A stretch of DNA of 64,000 nucleotides from Histomonas meleagridis (lineage: Eukaryota; Parabasalia; Tritrichomonadida; Dientamoebidae): the NCBI GenBank assembly GCA_020186115.1, contig WSYJ01000186.1, positions 3,145,501-3,209,500 of the forward strand. The letters run 5' to 3'. This document shows, one piece after another, positions 62,992 through 64,000 of this stretch; the stretch's first letter is position 1; every line of letters starts with the position of its first letter. The notes below the pieces were generated by a model. The model did no database searches. It saw only the letters and a list, made by a program, of their open reading frames with translations, and was not told where the DNA came from. The position numbers and the translations under genes were made by a program.

Positions 62992-64000
62992 ATGGGAATT
63001 CTTGGTTTTGCAAAACTCTTAAAAAAACAATACCCACAAATTTATCATGATATAAACTATCTTCTACAAATGCATGTTCATGAATTATATTTTGATGTTA
63101 CATCTATAATTATCAATTCGTTTTTTTCATATTATAATACTTCAAATGAAATTCCAAATGACACCCCAAGAGATGCTATTAGGCAAATAGAATTGGTTGT
63201 CCAAGCCATAAATCCAAGTGATTTAATTTTTATTTCTTTTGATGGTGAGGAAGCAATATCCAAATTTCTAACAACTCGCGACCGAGGTTATAGTCATATT
63301 GAATCATATAAATTAACATCAGAAGTTTTAGTAACATCACTTCAACATCGATGCATCTCATATATTGACGAATATATACAATCCAAAATTGGTACTGATC
63401 CTGTGTGGACCAATTGCAAAGTAATTTTTAGTTCACCAACTCTTTCTGGTGAAGCCGAAGACAAGATTTCTTCATTTATTAAATTACAGCGAGAACGATC
63501 CAATCCATTAAATCCTAAACGAAGGGTCATTTATTCGAATGACAGTGATGTTGTTCTGTTATCACTTAGTCTTCATGAACCAGATACATATATATTACAA
63601 TCAAAGCCAACCATCAACATTCCACGAGAAACATCAATGATATTATCTACGCATGAACTTTTTGTCTTATCTATTGGAGAACTTCGCGAATGTCTTGGCA
63701 AAAAATTAAATGCGACTGATCCAACATCACTTGAACGTGTTATTGATGATTTTATTGGGTTTACAGGATTAATGAAAAGCGAAGTCATACCACAATTTCC
63801 GGATGTTAATCCTACAATTAATAGTATTACTGATATATATATTAATCGTGAAAACAAAGATTTATATCTTGTTGAAAATGGTAAATATAATCGAAGTGTC
63901 TTAAAATACATAGCATATGAACTCGTTAAACGATTAGCAAATAGAGCTAATATTACCATCGAAGAATTAACTGAAAAAGAAACAAAAAAATTTTTAGAAA
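62992..64000 (+). CDS. XRN-family 5'-3' exoribonuclease, N-terminal part (runs off window)
   Basis: 336 residues seen, open to the window end, so the gene is partial. It starts MGILGFAKLLKKQYPQIYHD, matching the MG(V/I)PxxFRWLxxxYP opening of XRN1/XRN2. Acidic ligands fit the family: Asp 35 (FDVTSII), Asp 83 (SFDGEEA), Lys 90, Glu 153/155 (SGEAEDKI) and Asp 183/185 (SNDSDVV). HEPDTYIL also matches. Two deviations: the Q-x-x-R-R track after Asp 83 is TTRDR, and the GNDFLPH motif is KSEVIPQ (Asp to Glu at about 263). It may be a divergent paralogue with changed 5'-phosphate handling. No Inr is obvious. Confidence 0.85.
   Translation, partial: MGILGFAKLLKKQYPQIYHDINYLLQMHVHELYFDVTSIIINSFFSYYNTSNEIPNDTPRDAIRQIELVVQAINPSDLIFISFDGEEAISKFLTTRDRGYSHIESYKLTSEVLVTSLQHRCISYIDEYIQSKIGTDPVWTNCKVIFSSPTLSGEAEDKISSFIKLQRERSNPLNPKRRVIYSNDSDVVLLSLSLHEPDTYILQSKPTINIPRETSMILSTHELFVLSIGELRECLGKKLNATDPTSLERVIDDFIGFTGLMKSEVIPQFPDVNPTINSITDIYINRENKDLYLVENGKYNRSVLKYIAYELVKRLANRANITIEELTEKETKKFLE

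Noticed and set aside
1-64000. Search for canonical trichomonad introns
   Set aside because: I saw no GTATGT...ACTAACACACAG-type pair interrupting any gene; GTAAGT in the 28-bp array is repeat sequence.

Overview
The window looks like nuclear DNA of a trichomonad parabasalid, of the Trichomonas/Tritrichomonas type. Four lines of evidence support this. (1) The DNA is AT-rich and gene-dense, every coding region is a single uninterrupted frame, and I saw no canonical trichomonad introns. (2) Several start codons are preceded within about 15 bases by the trichomonad Inr (TCA+1-Py-T/A) or by M3 motifs matching [AGT][AG]C[GC]G[TC]T[TA]; the uS8 gene has the M3 plus M5 (CCTTT) pair known from T. vaginalis. 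(3) Many stop codons read TAAA, overlapping the trichomonad poly(A) signal. (4) The gene families are typical: DUF3447-type ankyrin proteins, a BTB-like/F5-8C protein, GCC2/GCC3-type cysteine-rich proteins, and bacterial-type enzymes. I cannot name the species from sequence alone.

Layout. 0-17 kb: a bacterial-type PLP fold-II enzyme, a TBC Rab-GAP, a PPP phosphatase, a decayed ankyrin gene, an unknown protein, a probable Mediator subunit 14, an exact 22-copy 28-bp array followed by a duplicated ~100-bp element, a CFAP97-like protein ending in a CaaX box, and a BTB-like/F5-8C protein. 17-28 kb: a RING protein, an ER thioredoxin-fold protein ending in KEEL, a histidine phosphatase, dynein light chain LC8, WASH1, a protein kinase and a caspase-like protein. 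28-43 kb: a GH31 glucosidase, a second copy of the kinase, ribosomal proteins uS8 and uS5, a dynamin-related GTPase, an iron alcohol dehydrogenase, a FAM120/asteroid-like protein and an aberrant DHHC protein. 43-54 kb: an ARM-like protein, tRNA-Arg(ACG), a small membrane protein, an RNase H2A-like pseudoenzyme, a HEAT/karyopherin-like protein, an SLC13 transporter, a coiled-coil protein and a two-motif endosulfine-like protein. 54-64 kb: a cysteine-rich secreted repeat protein, an RRM protein, a HAD phosphatase divergent from a WD40-like protein, and the 5' part of an XRN-family exoribonuclease running off the end.

The genes do not form operons. They are independent housekeeping, cytoskeletal and membrane-traffic genes (LC8, WASH1, dynamin, TBC, palmitoyltransferase, ER glucosidase). 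The recurrent non-genic theme is six fragments of one ankyrin/DUF3447 gene family in otherwise empty intergenic DNA. Four of them share a peculiar AT-rich spacer between ankyrin repeats.

The most unusual items are: the 28-bp array with paired variant sites and the element beside it; the duplicated FDS motif in an endosulfine-like protein; four degenerate catalytic sites in otherwise recognisable enzymes (RNase H2A, XRN, DHHC, caspase-like); a localized near-identical block between the two kinase genes; the strict two-phase higher-order repeat of the cysteine-rich gene; and a GC/codon shift toward the 3' ends of several genes. Start codons were taken as ATG. Several open frames begin upstream at GTG or TTG, which I do not accept as starts in this lineage.
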